Source of the DNA: a virus
Virus record (IMG/VR): IMGVR_UViG_3300018412_000030
Coordinates: 1 to 31,909 of that record
DNA length: 31,909 nt
Reading direction: 5' to 3' (one strand)
Position numbers and translations under genes: made by a program. Under the pieces are notes generated by a model, which saw only the letters and a list, made by a program, of their open reading frames with translations, made no database searches and was not told the DNA's origin. Position 1 is the stretch's first letter. The number at the start of each line of letters is the position of its first letter. Shown here one piece after another: positions 24,401-31,909 of the stretch.

Positions 24401-25222
24401 CAAGGTATAGACGGTATGATCAATGGCGTAATATCCGGCATCGAAGGTATGTTAAATGCTGTTCTTGGCGGTATCAATGACATGATTTCCGCTTTAGATA
24501 AGATTCCAGGAGTAAGTATCGGGCCCATTGGTCAAGTGTCGTTAGGACGAGCCAATTACGCAGGAAAGGTAAGTAATTTTACATCTGGTCTGCAAGCACC
24601 TACGCCGACGTCAAGAGGCAATGCTTCTGATATCCAACTAGGTGACAGCTTGCGAGCGGCTCTAGAAGGTATGGAAATGCCAGAAACCGCGCAGTGGGAA
24701 CGCATTGATTTTACGTCAGGTTTAGCAGATTGGATCAATGGAAAGTCGGCCCCAGAAGCACCGGATCAGTGGAAAGCCGATTACTTTGACTTTAAAGACT
24801 TGTCGGGATCATTTGACCGCGGATATGCCAAAGGCGAAAACTGGGAGGCACAATTAGGAAAACTTCTATCAGATTTCCAAAGTGGGAATGCCGGTAAAGA
24901 TATTGCAGATATGTTTAACGACTTAGACATGCCTGAAATACCAGAGGCGCCAGAAGTCGGCGGAGGTTCAAATCCAACAGGCGGAAAATTAGATTCAGTG
25001 GGCGAAATTGAAGATGAGATTACAATGGATGAGGAAACACTTAATCTCATCCGTGATGTGGCCAAACAGAAATGGCAACAAAATTACATCACCATGACAC
25101 CGCAAGTCACGACAAACATTGAATCAATCAACACCGAACAAGAATATGAAGATTTCATCGCGCAATTTAACGATGATTTATTAGATGCAATTCACGACGG
25201 CGTAGAAGGGTTGCCGGTTTAG
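21422..25222 (+). CDS. tail tape measure protein
   Basis: The 1266-aa protein sets tail length and is ejected with DNA. I use ATG 21422, right after AGGAGGTG (21408-21415), not GTG 21413. The first 225 residues are helical and include a 49-residue tandem repeat; about 225-350 is an unusual acidic, proline-rich stretch (VMPQLPEW, PPEFEPIPLEMEW); about 480-680 holds the tape-measure N-terminal-type domain (LTQALASGVLRGDELNSVMEQAP); about 705-940 has several strongly hydrophobic helices likely to enter the host membrane; the rest is glycine/asparagine-rich and then acidic. Using the general rule of roughly 0.15 nm per residue, the tail should be near 190 nm. Confidence 0.93.
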   Translation: MAENPPTGGTGTGSGGSTSLQLTDRVSGTINKIVNSFERLINTAERVNQTMIGIDRTMSAQVNGVVASNSRLVTNVQATEAQVRTSSDELLNAFEAVNMTDFRAIGSEMSDLASDSNLLKKATGNVNQLSDATIRMNDILGKVKDTSLAGPMKINQNPIDFDTTSTKLVKMTENMNQLGDATTRMNAILGKVKGTSLQAPLEFDQNPLGFESMSSKMAKMSENLAKIRTDIQLTPVFESITDLDDIPVEVVPTFNTQGMSLEDLEVAVIPNFESAINTNLEPIDLPVMPQLPEWNIAQPEAIKVPLLFDDSGLDSFAPPEFEPIPLEMEWLPIEQPEVFLTDGLTRYQQEMASANLMLERASQSQANLNALARELRASPAIMSDFQTMQNRINGIQQSIANLEPIEGVISPGANNQIESLRANLQSLLRTQDEVANGLSDVNTEAAHAAYNRLNTQVGQIERQIRENTTAQSQFNSTVENGVGSSNELVNTLRNVAVAIGANQAVQSVVGLSDRYSQTIARLDLMNDGLQTTAELQNMVFASAQRSRMEYQATADMVGKLGTLAGDAFSGSGEIVQFAELINKQFTLAGTSAQEASGATLQLTQALASGVLRGDELNSVMEQAPTIIQAIADYLGVTKGEIREIAAEGELTADIVKNAMFAAADDINAKFESMPRTWSQVWTGFKNSALEAFEPVLQRINDLANSQAVEQFVSTAVSALYVLSTVVVGIMDVLGSLGGLISEHWATIAPFVYAAATALGIYTAALIIYKTHLMITAGIEAISNSTKAVGAARTMMLAGATFVATAAQHGFNAALLASPITWVVGGLLAIVAALYAGVAMWNHFTGAAVSATGIIIGVLYVLWDLIINIAIAIVNSVIGVVNFIVNLWQAGIYAIQLLWYGLQMTVALIAFGILYLVQSVVNGAGMAWFAGINYWNMLWFGFKQFAGNMMIGILDSVSGLINGAINGFNTLKYEAEKVWYNIASAAGNMATAIAQGIDGMINGVISGIEGMLNAVLGGINDMISALDKIPGVSIGPIGQVSLGRANYAGKVSNFTSGLQAPTPTSRGNASDIQLGDSLRAALEGMEMPETAQWERIDFTSGLADWINGKSAPEAPDQWKADYFDFKDLSGSFDRGYAKGENWEAQLGKLLSDFQSGNAGKDIADMFNDLDMPEIPEAPEVGGGSNPTGGKLDSVGEIEDEITMDEETLNLIRDVAKQKWQQNYITMTPQVTTNIESINTEQEYEDFIAQFNDDLLDAIHDGVEGLPV
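21794..22087 (+). repeat. tandem 147-bp repeat inside the tape measure gene
   Basis: Units 21794-21940 and 21941-22087 each encode 49 residues; the first begins NVNQLSDATIRMNDILGKVK and the second NMNQLGDATTRMNAILGKVK. They have diverged toward their ends but keep length and frame exactly. A shorter third relative may follow. Internal duplication is a known way for tape measures to change length. Confidence 0.8.
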
Positions 25223-25240
25223 AAAGGAGCAGTTTAACTT

Positions 25241-26143
25241 ATGGTCAAAATATTTATTAAAGGTCAAGACGGCACACTGTTAACTGTGCCGGTCAATCCT
25301 GATGAAATTAAGTCAAATGAAAATCAAAAAATCGAAGTCATCGAGGTATTAAACCTCGGCGGTACTCCGATTCCAGGCTACTCAGAATTACAAACATTGT
25401 CTTGGGAATCCTTTTTACCCACTCTAAAAGACGGCAATTACATTTCAAAAGGCATGGATGCTAAATATTTTATTCAGAAATTACGTGAGTGGAAACGTGC
25501 GAATCAGCCTGTCAGGGTGGTTATTTCAGGAGTGTTTGGCTCCGCGCTAGAACATGGGAATACGAGTCAACTGTATTATATTCAAAATTTTGAAACAGGC
25601 ACGAAACACGGCTATGAGACGGATATTCTCTATAAGATCAGTTTTATCGAGTACAGGAAACTACAAGAAAAGAAATTGATTATTGTCGAAAAAGAAAAAC
25701 CTAAAGAAACACCAAAACCAGCACCACCGACTAAAACACCGCCTCGTGACAAAGAGACGCCTCCTAAGCCACCAGAACAGGTTAAGAAGCCGATTATGCA
25801 TACGGTGGTCAAAGGTGACACTCTTTGGGGCATTGCTAGGAAGTATTACGGCAAAGCGACGACAGCGCTAGTGAACGGCATTGTGGCAGCGAATAAAGCC
25901 AAGATTAAAAACCCTAACTTGATTTATCCTGGACAAGTGTTTTTGATACCAGGAACCGAAGCCAAAACGACTACGGCGCCTAAAGCGAAAACATATAAAG
26001 TTGTAAAAGGTGATTATTTACGTAAGATTTCTAAGAAGTTTTACGGAGATGAAATGCAGTGGAAGAAAATATATAACGCGAATAAATCAGTCATTAAGAA
26101 CCCTGATTTGATTTACGCAGGGATGGTGTTAACAATCCCATGA
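25241..26143 (+). CDS. xkdP: baseplate hub-associated LysM protein, XkdP-like, with two LysM domains
   Basis: The 300-aa protein joins baseplate hub and tube end. Residues 1-145 are the XkdP/gp53-type body (FIKGQDGTLLTVPVNPDEIK...TLSWESFLP). A proline/lysine-rich linker spans about 150-185. Two LysM peptidoglycan- or chain-binding domains follow: 186-237 (HTVVKGDTLWGIARKYYG ... NLIYPGQVFLIP) and 251-300 (YKVVKGDYLRKISKKFYG ... DLIYAGMVLTIP). Most XkdP proteins I know of have a single LysM. The end overlaps the XkdQ start by 4 nt (ATGA). Confidence 0.93.
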   Translation: MVKIFIKGQDGTLLTVPVNPDEIKSNENQKIEVIEVLNLGGTPIPGYSELQTLSWESFLPTLKDGNYISKGMDAKYFIQKLREWKRANQPVRVVISGVFGSALEHGNTSQLYYIQNFETGTKHGYETDILYKISFIEYRKLQEKKLIIVEKEKPKETPKPAPPTKTPPRDKETPPKPPEQVKKPIMHTVVKGDTLWGIARKYYGKATTALVNGIVAANKAKIKNPNLIYPGQVFLIPGTEAKTTTAPKAKTYKVVKGDYLRKISKKFYGDEMQWKKIYNANKSVIKNPDLIYAGMVLTIP

Positions 26144-27096
26144 TATATAAATTGTATTTTCAAAATGTTTTATCAGGCGAGGTCTGGGACCTTGCGCCGG
26201 TGGTTAAAAGCTTTAATCTTAGCTCAAAACGAAGCGGTTCACCGTCTAAATTGGAAGTTGAGTTATTAAGTACGATGAACTTTCCAGAAGGTTCAATGCT
26301 TGCTTTGACGGCCGGAACACATAAATTATTTTACGGCTACCTATTTAGAATACGCCGTAACAAGAACGGCAAACACTTGTTAACGTTTTTTGACCAGAAG
26401 AAATATCTATTGAGGAAAGAAACATATGTGTTTCAAAACAGCACACTGGCAAGCATTATCACGAGTATCGCAAAAGACTTTGAATTAAAAGTCGGGAAAT
26501 TGGTAGGACCTTCAGCTAAAATGCCGACCATGCTAAAAGAGGAAAAAACAGCGCTGGATATTATCGAAGAAAGCATCGACCAAATTCTTGTACAAACTGG
26601 TGAACTAACCGTTTTCTGGGATGATTACGGCGAACTTCGATTGGACTATCCGAAGAATTTGGCGATATTAACCATTTTAGGCGAAGGGTCAATCGTAACG
26701 GACTTTGATTATGAACGCAGTATCGAAGATTCAGCTAACGTCGTGAAATTGCTACACGAGGACGGCGAGTACGGTAAACGTACGATGTACCATTTTATTG
26801 ACAGTAATAATATTAAGAAATGGGGACGGCTACAATACTTTAAGGTAGTCGATGAAAACCTCAACGCGGCACAAATTAACAGTATGGGACAAATGCTGAT
26901 CAAATTGAAAAATAAACCGAAAGAAACGATTAAACTATCCATGAGTGTAGGTGATTTTGATTTTATTGCGGGCAGGTCTGCATTTGTAGACTTACCAGAA
27001 ATCAAAGTGAAAGGGTGGTATCTATTGGAATCAGTAGACCATAAAGTTACAGCCAGCTCACACACAATGGAAGTTGAGTTGTGGTTAGGAGGTTAA
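26140..27096 (+). CDS. xkdQ: baseplate hub protein, XkdQ-like
   Basis: The 318-aa protein matches XkdQ/YqbQ, a gp27-like hub component: beta-rich N-terminus with SFNLSSKRSGSPSKLEVELL, KETYVFQNSTLASIITSIAKDF near the middle, and a C-terminal region GRSAFVDLPEIKVKGWYLLESVDHKV that binds the central spike or lysin. The ATG overlaps XkdP's stop; the stop is 2 nt from the next gene's GTG start. Confidence 0.92.
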   Translation: MIYKLYFQNVLSGEVWDLAPVVKSFNLSSKRSGSPSKLEVELLSTMNFPEGSMLALTAGTHKLFYGYLFRIRRNKNGKHLLTFFDQKKYLLRKETYVFQNSTLASIITSIAKDFELKVGKLVGPSAKMPTMLKEEKTALDIIEESIDQILVQTGELTVFWDDYGELRLDYPKNLAILTILGEGSIVTDFDYERSIEDSANVVKLLHEDGEYGKRTMYHFIDSNNIKKWGRLQYFKVVDENLNAAQINSMGQMLIKLKNKPKETIKLSMSVGDFDFIAGRSAFVDLPEIKVKGWYLLESVDHKVTASSHTMEVELWLGG

Positions 27097-27098
27097 AC

Positions 27099-29417
27099 GT
27101 GTCTAAAGTTAATGTCGACAATTTAAAACACTTAATCAATAACTTTATTGATAATAGACAATTTGCGAAAGTCTCTGCGGGAACGATTACCTCAATTAAT
27201 CCGCTCAAAATCAGATTAGAAAACAATATCGAGTTGTCCCGAGAGCTGGTCACAATCACGTGGGCGGATCAACTAGGTCCAGAGTCACTTAATCAGAAAA
27301 TATTCTTAATTCGACAAGATACGGGAGGTCATTATTATGCCTTACCTAAATTCACATCAACGCAGCTGGGTCGACTAAATAGTGATGGTTCTGCCAATTT
27401 AGGCATTACTAACGGATATGGTAATTACGGTACAGTCACAAGTTCGAACGCTTGGCTTAAAGACAGTCAAATGGAAGAGAATGCTCAATTCATCTGGACG
27501 TGGCTTAAAGATAATGGGTGGAGCGAACAGGCGGCCGCTGGGTTTTTAGGCAACACGCACGTCGAATCATCGCATAACCCCGGTATTTACGAGAATTTAG
27601 ACGTGGGTAATATGCAACGAGGGTTTGGATTAGTTCAGTGGACACCCGCTTCAATCTTTCACAATTGGGCTAAAGCAAATAATCTGGACCCAACTGACAT
27701 CAAAGCACAACTGACCTCGGTTAACGGCGACACGCTAAGACATTGGATCATGACAGATGAATTTCCGATGTCTTATCAAGCCTTTAAAACGTCGACAGAC
27801 AGCCCAACAAATTTAGCTCGAGCTTTTATGAAGAATTTCGAACGACCAGCTAATCAAACGCAACCTAAACGAGGTGAATGGGCTGAATATTATTATGCAA
27901 GATACAAAGGTAAGGTTTTCCGTCCATCAAGCGGAGGACTCGTACAGCCGAAAGCTTCAACTTTTGACATCAGTAAAGCGACACGAGCAACAGCTGTCTC
28001 AACAGTTGGCTGGAACTTAGAGGAAATCAACCGTTTTAAAATGAACTCAGCCGACCCTCCACACGTGACGGGAACTTACATTGATAACTTTTTAAAAAGT
28101 TATTATTCGGACAGTCCTCTTATTGGGCAAGGCGAAACCATTAAACGCTGGTCCGATTATTACGGTATATCAGTAGGAGCGGCACTTGGTGTTTGGGCGA
28201 AAGAAACAACCTTTGGCCGAGGGCATCCTGGTAAAGTAGACCACAACTACGGGTGTATGACAGCTGCCACTGCACCGCAATACCCAAAAGTCTATTACGG
28301 TGATCGGTATTGGGTTAAATTCCCAAGTAAAAACGTAGGTATCGGCGAGTGGTTCAAATACGTTCGCTATCGCTACGTTGAGCAAGGCTTGGCAAGTTAC
28401 GAAGCATTCTTAAATGTTTACAGTCCACCGTTTGAAAATAACCAAGCGACATTTAAAAACATCATGTGGGGCGTAATCAAAGCTTTCGGGTACAATACGA
28501 GCGATTCGGTAGTTAAGACGAATCTGTCTAAACAGACCGATGACGTGCAGGCGATTAATATTAACCAAGTGGCCAATCCTACTGACTATCAAACAGACGC
28601 ACGCGTCGAAAAGATCTTACAGTGGTTTGAAGCAAGATTGGGCAAAGTTACTTATTCAATGGCAAATCGGACAGGACCAAACAGTTACGACTGTTCAAGT
28701 GCTGTTTTTTATGCGTTGATGCATGCCGGATTTCTTCCGGTAGGAACTTGGCCAGGAACAACGGAAACGCTATTTGGCTACGAGGGGAACCGATTGATCC
28801 GAATCAACCGCAATGAAATTCGGCGCGGGGATATATTTGTCACCGGAACCCCGGGCAGGTCTGCTGGAGCGGCCGGACATACCGGTGTGGTCTACGATTC
28901 GAACCGAATTATTCATTGTACATATTCAAAGAATGGAATCGTGATCACGCCGATAGCCGGTTACACTAGTTCAAATACACGCTGGTATCGTCTAGCTGGT
29001 ACAGGGGCTAGTGCGAATACACCAGCCATCTCTAATGCAACAGCGTCTAAGATTGAGGCAGCTATTAGTAAGGCAATTGCTCAAGTAGGTAAGCCTTATA
29101 TACTAGGTGCAGTCGGCCCTAACTCGTTCGATTGTAGCGGATTGGTCTATTATGCCTATCGGGAGGCTGGTTTTAAGATTAACCACCGGAGTACGACTTA
29201 CACGATGAATGCCAACCAAGCACCATTTAAGACGATTAGTCGAGGTGAGTTGAAGCGTGGCGATTTGATTATGTATCCAGGTCACGTCGGTATTTATTTA
29301 GGACCTACTTTAAGTAGCCCTAAATCACTAGTACACGCCGCCACGCCATCACTTGGTGTTATTTATCAGCGGGCGGACTCAATGCAAATTACAGGATATA
29401 GGAGGGTTACAGGATGA
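27099..29417 (+). CDS. giant tail lysin: XkdR-like part fused to four wall-hydrolase domains
   Basis: I use GTG 27099, six bases after TAGGAGG (27086-27092), giving 772 aa. Residues 1-85 resemble XkdR (DUF2577). About 125-272 is a phage tail lysozyme domain (FLGNTHVESSHNPG, likely E156). About 318-465 looks like a glucosaminidase/lysozyme-like domain (LGVWAKETTFGRG, likely E369). About 503-631 is an Amidase_5/NlpC-type peptidase (SYDCSSAVFYALMHAG, C532; AAGHTGVVY, H594). About 654-772 is a complete NlpC/P60 peptidase (FDCSGLVYYAYREAG, C679; PGHVGIYLG, H729; VHAAT, H746). It would open the wall from the baseplate at infection, cutting both glycan and peptide. Separate genes usually cover these jobs. 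Domain names are from motifs; the second domain is least certain. Confidence 0.9.
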   Translation: MSKVNVDNLKHLINNFIDNRQFAKVSAGTITSINPLKIRLENNIELSRELVTITWADQLGPESLNQKIFLIRQDTGGHYYALPKFTSTQLGRLNSDGSANLGITNGYGNYGTVTSSNAWLKDSQMEENAQFIWTWLKDNGWSEQAAAGFLGNTHVESSHNPGIYENLDVGNMQRGFGLVQWTPASIFHNWAKANNLDPTDIKAQLTSVNGDTLRHWIMTDEFPMSYQAFKTSTDSPTNLARAFMKNFERPANQTQPKRGEWAEYYYARYKGKVFRPSSGGLVQPKASTFDISKATRATAVSTVGWNLEEINRFKMNSADPPHVTGTYIDNFLKSYYSDSPLIGQGETIKRWSDYYGISVGAALGVWAKETTFGRGHPGKVDHNYGCMTAATAPQYPKVYYGDRYWVKFPSKNVGIGEWFKYVRYRYVEQGLASYEAFLNVYSPPFENNQATFKNIMWGVIKAFGYNTSDSVVKTNLSKQTDDVQAININQVANPTDYQTDARVEKILQWFEARLGKVTYSMANRTGPNSYDCSSAVFYALMHAGFLPVGTWPGTTETLFGYEGNRLIRINRNEIRRGDIFVTGTPGRSAGAAGHTGVVYDSNRIIHCTYSKNGIVITPIAGYTSSNTRWYRLAGTGASANTPAISNATASKIEAAISKAIAQVGKPYILGAVGPNSFDCSGLVYYAYREAGFKINHRSTTYTMNANQAPFKTISRGELKRGDLIMYPGHVGIYLGPTLSSPKSLVHAATPSLGVIYQRADSMQITGYRRVTG

Positions 29418-29872
29418 GTGTTCCAGAAAGACCAATACGCGATTTCAGCTTGGAGGCTTGGGCCGCTATTGAAGATGCAGTTCAAAGTGAAAACATGGAT
29501 GTCGTTTCAGCGTCGGAAGAACATCCTCCTTCCTTGACACTGGATGAAACAGACATTTTAAGAGAGATTGACGGCGTAAACGCTTTGAAGCAAAGCATCC
29601 GACGGATGTTAACGACAGAGCGATTTACTCGTACGATTTACGACCACAGCTACGGCATTGAATCAGAAGATTTATACGGCAACGACGCCGAATTTGTAGA
29701 TGTGGAAATCGAACGTCGCATAAAAGAAGCGCTAAATGAAGATGACCGGATATTAGATATCCACGGTTTCGATAAAGTGTTCGACGGTAATGAATACCGT
29801 TTGACCTTTACAGTAGACACCATTTTCGGCGCAATGGAGGAGGTGGCAGATTTTGGTTTTAATACAAACTAA
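29414..29872 (+). CDS. xkdS: baseplate wedge/sheath initiator, XkdS-like
   Basis: The 152-aa protein is of the XkdS (DUF2634, gp25-like) group that starts sheath assembly on the baseplate. It contains DGVNALKQSIRRMLTTERF followed by IYDHSYGIESEDLYG and ends with EYRLTFTVDTIFGAMEE, the family's closing strands. The ATG overlaps the lysin stop (ATGA), and its end overlaps the next gene by 20 nt. Confidence 0.92.
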   Translation: MSVPERPIRDFSLEAWAAIEDAVQSENMDVVSASEEHPPSLTLDETDILREIDGVNALKQSIRRMLTTERFTRTIYDHSYGIESEDLYGNDAEFVDVEIERRIKEALNEDDRILDIHGFDKVFDGNEYRLTFTVDTIFGAMEEVADFGFNTN

Positions 29873-30914
29873 AGAATTTGATGAGATTCTAAGCGATGCG
29901 CTGGATCGCTTTCGTGAAAAATATGATTTACGTCAAGGGTCAGCGTTGTACAACTTAACCGCAGCAATTGCCCAAGAGATTGCTATACAGTACATGTATC
30001 TAGAAGAGTATTCCAACACTCAATTTTTGGATACAGCTTATGGCGAGGGATTGACACGATTAGCGTCTCAATTCGGTGTGGACCGTATGCCGGCTTCGGC
30101 AGCGTTACGAGAAGCTTTTTTTATTGAGAGCATTCCTATTGGCACAAGATTTTCAATCATTGACACAGACGCCAATTTTATCGTGACGCAAGATAATGGT
30201 GGAGGAATGTATTTTCTAACGTCTGAGGATTTAGGCGCTGAAGGTAACACGATTCAGGGCGAATTGTTAAACATCGACCCGCTGGACACGTTCAGTGGTG
30301 CGGTATTAGGACGTGTCGTCATTGCGGGGGAAGATGAAGAAAGCGATGACGACTTGCGAGAAAGAACCGCTGCTAGAGTAAGAGCGCCCTCTTTGTTCGG
30401 GACGGTTGCGCAATACGAAGCGTGGGCGAGAGACTTTGAAGGTGTTGGCTCGGTGAAGATTGAACCGCTCTGGAACGGCGCTAATACGGTTAAAGTGGCA
30501 ATTACTGACGCGACTGGTTCAGAGGCGAGTGCTGAGCTGGTAGCACAGTTGCAAGAATACCTTGATCCCGAGCCTCGTGGCCATGGGTTAGGTGTGGCAC
30601 CGATTGGGGCAATCGTAACAGTTGAAAGTATCAATGCCGTAGCCGTAACAATTGAAGCAGATATCCGATTGGATATCGACTTTGAGATGACTAACGTGGA
30701 AGAGTTAATTCGAAACGAGTTGCAAATCTACTTAGCCGGAGAAGCCTTTAATGATTCAGAAATTAAGATATTTAAAATATTAACAGTGATTGACCGGGTT
30801 CAAGGGGTTAGAAGCGTCAGCAATGTGAAAATAAACGGAGTGGCAGAAAGCTTGATAGTTGACAACGGCGTACCTGCTTATCTGCAAGGAGTGATACTCA
30901 ATGATATTAGCTGA
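29853..30914 (+). CDS. xkdT: baseplate J-like protein, XkdT-like
   Basis: The 353-aa protein is a baseplate wedge component (gpJ/gp6-like). It shows YLEEYSNTQFLDTAYGEGLTRLASQFGVDR (in pieces), the family opening, then VIAGEDEESDDDLRERTAARVRAPS, and beta-rich domains with VTIEADIRLD near the end. It starts at TTG 29853, after GGAGGAGGTGG, inside the xkdS-like gene, and overlaps the following gene by 14 nt. Confidence 0.94.
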   Translation: MVLIQTKEFDEILSDALDRFREKYDLRQGSALYNLTAAIAQEIAIQYMYLEEYSNTQFLDTAYGEGLTRLASQFGVDRMPASAALREAFFIESIPIGTRFSIIDTDANFIVTQDNGGGMYFLTSEDLGAEGNTIQGELLNIDPLDTFSGAVLGRVVIAGEDEESDDDLRERTAARVRAPSLFGTVAQYEAWARDFEGVGSVKIEPLWNGANTVKVAITDATGSEASAELVAQLQEYLDPEPRGHGLGVAPIGAIVTVESINAVAVTIEADIRLDIDFEMTNVEELIRNELQIYLAGEAFNDSEIKIFKILTVIDRVQGVRSVSNVKINGVAESLIVDNGVPAYLQGVILNDIS

Positions 30915-31680
30915 TATTGAGTATAGACTGCTTAGTAGCTTTGATTACGTAGATCCAAAAGTGAAAGATTATTTTATGTCAATTGAGCCGGAACTCCGGC
31001 TGATTGGCCAACGCATGATTGACGAACGGTCACTTGTCTTGTTGCAAAATGCGGATGAAATACATATCAAGCGCTGGGAAGAGTCGGTACAGGTCAATCC
31101 TGCGCCGAGTGACTTAGAACAGCGTAGGCGCTACTTACAAATGCTGCTTGTCACTAAGATTAAAGTCGGTGCTGATTCTCTAAGCACCCTAGTTAAACAA
31201 TTTACAGGAGCCAGCAATAAAGTCGAATTTATGAATGATGAGTCGATTGTCAAAGTGACGCTATTAAGTGGGATAAATAAAAGCTTGATGCACCAATTTG
31301 AACTGTTGCTGAAACAAATCATTCCGGCTCATCTGTATTACAAAATAGACATGGATTACGATTTAGAAGCCAATCTAAACTTAGCAAACTATAAATCCGG
31401 CACGATTGAATTAGAGGTGACGGATCAATATGAAGGTTATTTCGAATCAACTGGCGGGGTATTTGGGTCAGGGGGGTCTGTTGCGAGCGTAACATTTACC
31501 GAATTTACGGATCAGTATCATACAAATTTAGCACTAGATGGGACAGCTCAGTCTGGTACTGGCTATATCCATGCAACACTTCACGAGATGACAGACCAAA
31601 ACGACGTAGTTATCACAAGCTCCGGCGAGTCTTACGCAGTCAGCTCTGCGGAATTTATCCAAGAAATATTAATTGATTAG
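30901..31680 (+). CDS. xkdU: XkdU/YmfQ-like baseplate protein with a C-terminal extension
   Basis: The first roughly 165 residues of this 259-aa protein (LLSSFDYVDPKVKDYF...IIPAHLYYKIDMDYD) match the XkdU/YmfQ (DUF2313) tail family that links baseplate wedges and fibres. The remaining roughly 90 residues are an extra beta-rich, glycine/serine/threonine-rich tail with three related segments around VTDQYEGYF, FTDQYHTNL and MTDQNDVVI. Usual family members are shorter (near 180-200 aa). The extension may attach the fibre encoded next. Confidence 0.88.
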   Translation: MILADIEYRLLSSFDYVDPKVKDYFMSIEPELRLIGQRMIDERSLVLLQNADEIHIKRWEESVQVNPAPSDLEQRRRYLQMLLVTKIKVGADSLSTLVKQFTGASNKVEFMNDESIVKVTLLSGINKSLMHQFELLLKQIIPAHLYYKIDMDYDLEANLNLANYKSGTIELEVTDQYEGYFESTGGVFGSGGSVASVTFTEFTDQYHTNLALDGTAQSGTGYIHATLHEMTDQNDVVITSSGESYAVSSAEFIQEILID

Positions 31681-31693
31681 GGGGAATTATTAA

Positions 31694-31909
31694 ATGTCAG
31701 AATTTTCAAAAGTAGTTATCACGAAGAAAGGTCAAGCACTCATGGCCAAACTAATGAGTGGCTCTAGCAAAGTAGAATTTACAGAAATTCGCGTGTCGGA
31801 AACAGCATATAGCGAGTCGCAATTAGAAAACCTTACAGCATTAGCGAATATCAAACAAACCACGGCGGTGTCAAAAGTCACACGCACTAACGAAGTAGCT
31901 GTACAAGTG
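31694..31909 (+). CDS. tail-collar/fibre protein N-terminus (partial, runs off the window)
   Basis: A frame of 72 codons opens at ATG 31694, behind AGGGGGAA, and continues past the right edge. It begins MSEFSKVVITKKGQALMAKL and has KVEFTEIRVSETAYS, the standard start of phage tail-collar fibre proteins (the 'TxkGxxLlAk' pattern) that attach to the baseplate. Its receptor-binding part is outside the window. Confidence 0.88.
   Translation, partial: MSEFSKVVITKKGQALMAKLMSGSSKVEFTEIRVSETAYSESQLENLTALANIKQTTAVSKVTRTNEVAVQV

Noticed and set aside
30254-30634. 126-aa minus-strand frame
   Set aside because: It is antisense to the well-supported XkdT-like gene and has low-complexity serine-rich content.

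Overview
The window is a 31.9-kb piece of a temperate-type, contractile-tailed bacteriophage (or prophage) of a low-GC Gram-positive bacterium (Bacillota; Lactobacillales seems likeliest but the species cannot be read from the sequence). All genes lie on the + strand, are tightly packed with frequent 1-22 nt overlaps, often start at TTG or GTG, and have strong AGGAGG-type ribosome binding sites. The structural genes follow the order and families of the Bacillus subtilis defective phage PBSX (xkd genes).

Region 1 (1-9158) holds early and replication functions: the tail of an unidentified gene, a small hypothetical, a DUF3310-like protein, a tyrosine recombinase with an unusual N-terminal array of helix-turn-helix (HTH) repeats, an N6-methylase-like protein without a visible catalytic NPPY motif, a multi-HTH DNA-binding protein, dUTPase, two small proteins, a primase-polymerase/SF3 helicase, a 306-bp noncoding stretch full of iterons (probable replication origin), a VRR-NUC nuclease and an SNF2-type helicase. 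The most striking feature is a 48-bp direct repeat (47/48 identical) at 526-573 and 7761-7808. It brackets the block from integrase to nuclease, so this 7.2-kb block looks like an excisable, self-contained 'integrase + replicase + origin' cassette inside the phage replication operon. Each repeat copy carries the stop of the gene before it and the start of the gene after it, so either recombination state leaves all four reading frames intact.

Region 2 (9155-9893) is the late-gene switch. It has an ArpU/RinA-type late regulator gene, a strong promoter-like sequence preceded by three 11-bp-phased TGTCC repeats at the very end of that gene, an immediately following intrinsic-terminator-like hairpin, and a long-stem RNA-like structure, all upstream of the packaging genes.

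Region 3 (9894-20788) encodes DNA packaging (small and large terminase), portal, minor head protein, scaffold, a probable decoration protein, the major capsid protein, four head-tail connector/terminator proteins, tail sheath and tail tube. Region 4 (20843-31909) encodes the tail chaperone pair, made by a -1 ribosomal frameshift at A_AAA_AAC, then the tape measure, baseplate proteins XkdP and XkdQ, a very large tail lysin carrying an XkdR-like part and four apparent wall-hydrolase domains, XkdS, XkdT, XkdU and the start of a tail-collar/fibre protein that runs off the end. Lysis, repressor and most host-recognition genes are outside the window.
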